A stretch of DNA of 64,000 nucleotides, from contig NC_084587.1 of assembly GCF_033807715.1 (NCBI RefSeq), forward strand, positions 14,551,017-14,615,016. Direction: 5' to 3'. Made by a program: the position numbers and the translations under genes. Positions 61,818-64,000 of this stretch are shown piece by piece. Source of the stretch: Cololabis saira (lineage: Eukaryota; Chordata; Actinopteri; Beloniformes; Belonidae). Within the stretch, counting starts at the first letter, position 1. Every line of letters begins with the position of its first letter. The notes below the pieces were generated by a model, which ran no database searches, was not told the DNA's origin, and worked only from the letters and a program-made list of their open reading frames with translations.

Positions 61818-63357
61818 AGCTCTCAGTTTCGGAAAGGCTGGTGACACCTGGTATAGGTGCACCAATCAGGTGATCAAAACAGCTGATATGTCTCATTGGC
61901 CCTGACTAGTATGGGCCAGTATTGGTTGCTTTCACTGTATTTTAAGCTTGGAATACAAAAAAAAACCCATTTCCCCAATCAGTGAGTCTACCATAACTGG
62001 GTTACTTTGACTGTAAAGTTGTCTGTAATAAGACCAAAGAAAATCAGGAATGGCCAAAATATATATAAATCGGCAGCCCAAGACTTTAAGAAAACTACAA
62101 ATGTTCTGACCATGATACAAGCATCAGAAAAACTCAGATTCTTCCCAAAAAGAAAAAAGGGAATTAGGGTCTGAAAGTAGCTAAATCTGTTATCACCATC
62201 CATTACATGTAATTGAAAATTACATCTAATGGATATAATTTTGTTCATTGCTCTAAGAAACAGCACAGAAAATCATTTTGAGTCAGCAGGGGGGTATGCA
62301 GAGGCACATGAGCTGTTGGGCTGAGCTAACCATCTACAATGAGCATAATGTTGGAAAATATGCTGTTGTTTTAGTCTGAACTGCTCATTATATGCAAGGT
62401 TGTGGTTTCCAGATGCTGCAGAAATGCTGCTAAACTAACTCCCTGTGGAAAGATTGATTAGTCGAGAGGGAACGGAGAGTCAATTAAGTCAAACGGTACG
62501 ACAGGAGGGATTAAAACAGCAAACTCTGAAGGTAGTTAAGCATAAACTAAATGCCCCAAAGAAAGTCAGAAAACCAGTCGCAAGCAAAACTGTGGAGGTC
62601 ATTGTCCAGATCCGGTTCTGTTGCTGACAATGTTGAATTTTACTGCTTATATTGAACATTTGGGGCAGTGGTAAAATTGGCCAGATAAGAAATACATCAG
62701 TCAAACCACTCTTCCTAAACTTGATATATTTTATCATGCAGACAATCTGCTTTACAACAGACATCTGAACTTCTGACATGACGTCTAACTCGTATCACAT
62801 CTGCCAGCTAAGTGCCTGCTCTAAGACTCCTTGCACACCTTTGGCTTAGTTTCAATTAACTAAAGGTTTAGTTTCAATTAACTAAAGGTTTAGTTTCAAT
62901 TACAGTAAATGAAAAAGAAATGATTTGTAAACTTATAAAAGATGGAGGAAAAAAAATCTAAACTTTTAGTTATTTCTGTTTCAGCTTTTTCTTACTGAAA
63001 TGGGAAATCTTTGGGTTATTTTTTTCCAGAATAAGATAAGCCTTTTCACTCTGGGGAACTGATTATTTTGTATCGTTTCAATATATTTAATAGATCATTC
63101 AGAAAATCAATGCAATGTCAGAAGCAGTTCTTTGCTTTTAAAATGTTCTACTTTTATTTTGCTAAATGTATTGTTACTCGGTCTGCCACTTGTGTCTGTA
63201 AAATATTAAAAACTCTGTAAATATTAAGTGAAATACCAAATTAAATCCAGTCAGACTGGAGGAGAGTTGGGGTCAAGTGTAACTTTTCTGTCATGGACGA
63301 CAAAGCAGCAGGACAAATAAAGATGCTCTCTTTTGACAGAAACCTTTAACAAATAAC
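61818..63357. other. Non-coding stretch
   Basis: Contains a short tandem repeat of TTTAGTTTCAATTAACTAAA at 62843-62903. Otherwise nothing recognised. Frames near 62445-62780 have no domain. Confidence 0.4.
62843..62903. repeat. Tandem repeat, 24-25 bp unit, about 2.6 copies
   Basis: TTAGTTTCAATTAACTAAAGG occurs twice, followed by a partial third TTTAGTTTCAATTA. Each unit is itself flanked by TTTAGTT/AACTAAA, an inverted pair. Confidence 0.8.
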
Positions 63358-64000
63358 CAGAGGTGTCAAGTAACGAAGTAAAAATACTTCGTTACCTTAC
63401 TTAAGTAGAAATTTTGGTTATCTATACTTCACTGGAGTAATTATTTTTCAGACGCCTTTTTACTTTTACTCCTTACATTTTCACGCAATTATCTGTAATT
63501 TTTACTCCTTACATTTTAAAAACAGCCTCGTTACTCTATTTCATTTTGGCCTTTAAAAAAAAACTACCCAGTTAAATTGGATAGAGTGAATTTGGTTGTG
63601 GTTGTTTCAGATGTTCTTGTCCAGTTTTGTTCTTACATCCGTTGCCCTCAGATTCCTGCAACTAAACTTGGATGTATATTCCAATAAAGGTTAGGATAAA
63701 TGATAACATGCCTCTGAAGTTTGACTTTTTGCACAATTACAATACTTATAGGCAACTAGTCATCATATCTCCTGCTCTCTGAAACACATGTTAATGCTCA
63801 ATAGTACACATATATGGATCTTTAATATATTTGCATTATACTAAGATGCATTCATTTTCAATGGCTTTTGTCCTTAATGGCTTTTTTCCCCCTTACATTA
63901 CTTTTACTTTTATACTTTAAGTAGTTTTGAAACCAGTACTTTTATGCTTTTACTTGAGTAAAAAACTTGAGTTGATACTTCAACTTCTACAGGAGTATTT
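63358..64000. mobile_element. hAT-like repeat beginning CAGAGGTGTCAAGTAACGAA (cut by window end)
   Basis: CAGAGGTGTCAAGTAACGAAG is a terminus I recognise from an abundant fish repeat. The far part (63893-64000) holds complementary-type words ACTTTTACTTGAGTAAAAAA and GATACTTCAACTTCTAC from the other end of the same family. The true end lies beyond base 64000. Confidence 0.7.

Overview
The window reads as teleost fish nuclear DNA. It is AT-rich and intron-dominated, full of hAT, Tc1, pogo/Tigger, Harbinger-like and LINE L2/L1 remnants, long (TA)n, (TTTC)n and (AAAG)n microsatellites, and palindromic MITEs of types common in fish. I see no prokaryotic or viral gene organisation. I cannot name the species.

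One host gene is clearly recognisable: ankrd49 (ankyrin repeat domain 49), on the minus strand. Its 5' coding exon is at 59145-59357 and its last exon at 13225-13710. The splice is phase 0, with a GTAAGT donor and a pyrimidine-rich CAG acceptor, giving a 232-residue protein. The two exons are separated by one intron of 45,434 bp (13711-59144), which makes up most of the window.

Layout. 1-1906: a direct duplication of a unit carrying a fold-back element; the first copy is split by a LINE-type tail. 2391-3001: a lone reversed copy of the big array family. 6041-7289: a 1.25-kb palindrome. 8370-8870: an L1-type LINE remnant. 11349-11542: another palindrome. 12748-13101: a palindromic MITE just beyond the ankrd49 stop codon. 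13711-59144: the intron. It begins with a hAT MITE carrying a (TTTC)n/(TTCC)n tract, an L2 fragment and a TTAA-flanked element. It then holds a 23.3-kb hierarchical tandem array (18319-41601) that sits inside one arm of a palindromic MITE. Its distal part holds a broken Tigger/pogo transposon, a split L2 LINE, a Tc1 transposon carrying nested hAT and Harbinger-like insertions, several hAT elements with intact 8-bp target duplications, and a 5'-truncated L1 with a 17-bp target duplication. 60579-61809 and 63358-64000: further hAT-like elements upstream of the gene.

The most unusual object is the array: ten monomers of about 1.8-3.8 kb. Each has a ~460-bp subrepeat block, then a ~127-bp subrepeat block, then a hairpin-forming 3' end, with (ATT)n tracts at the junctions. 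Some monomers start with one to three ~61-73-bp hairpin units. Three carry a GC-rich module with tRNA-like A-box and B-box sequence. Subrepeats pair GC-box and CCAAT-box-like motifs dozens of times. Open frames in the array are repeats of one another on both strands, and I treat them as non-coding.
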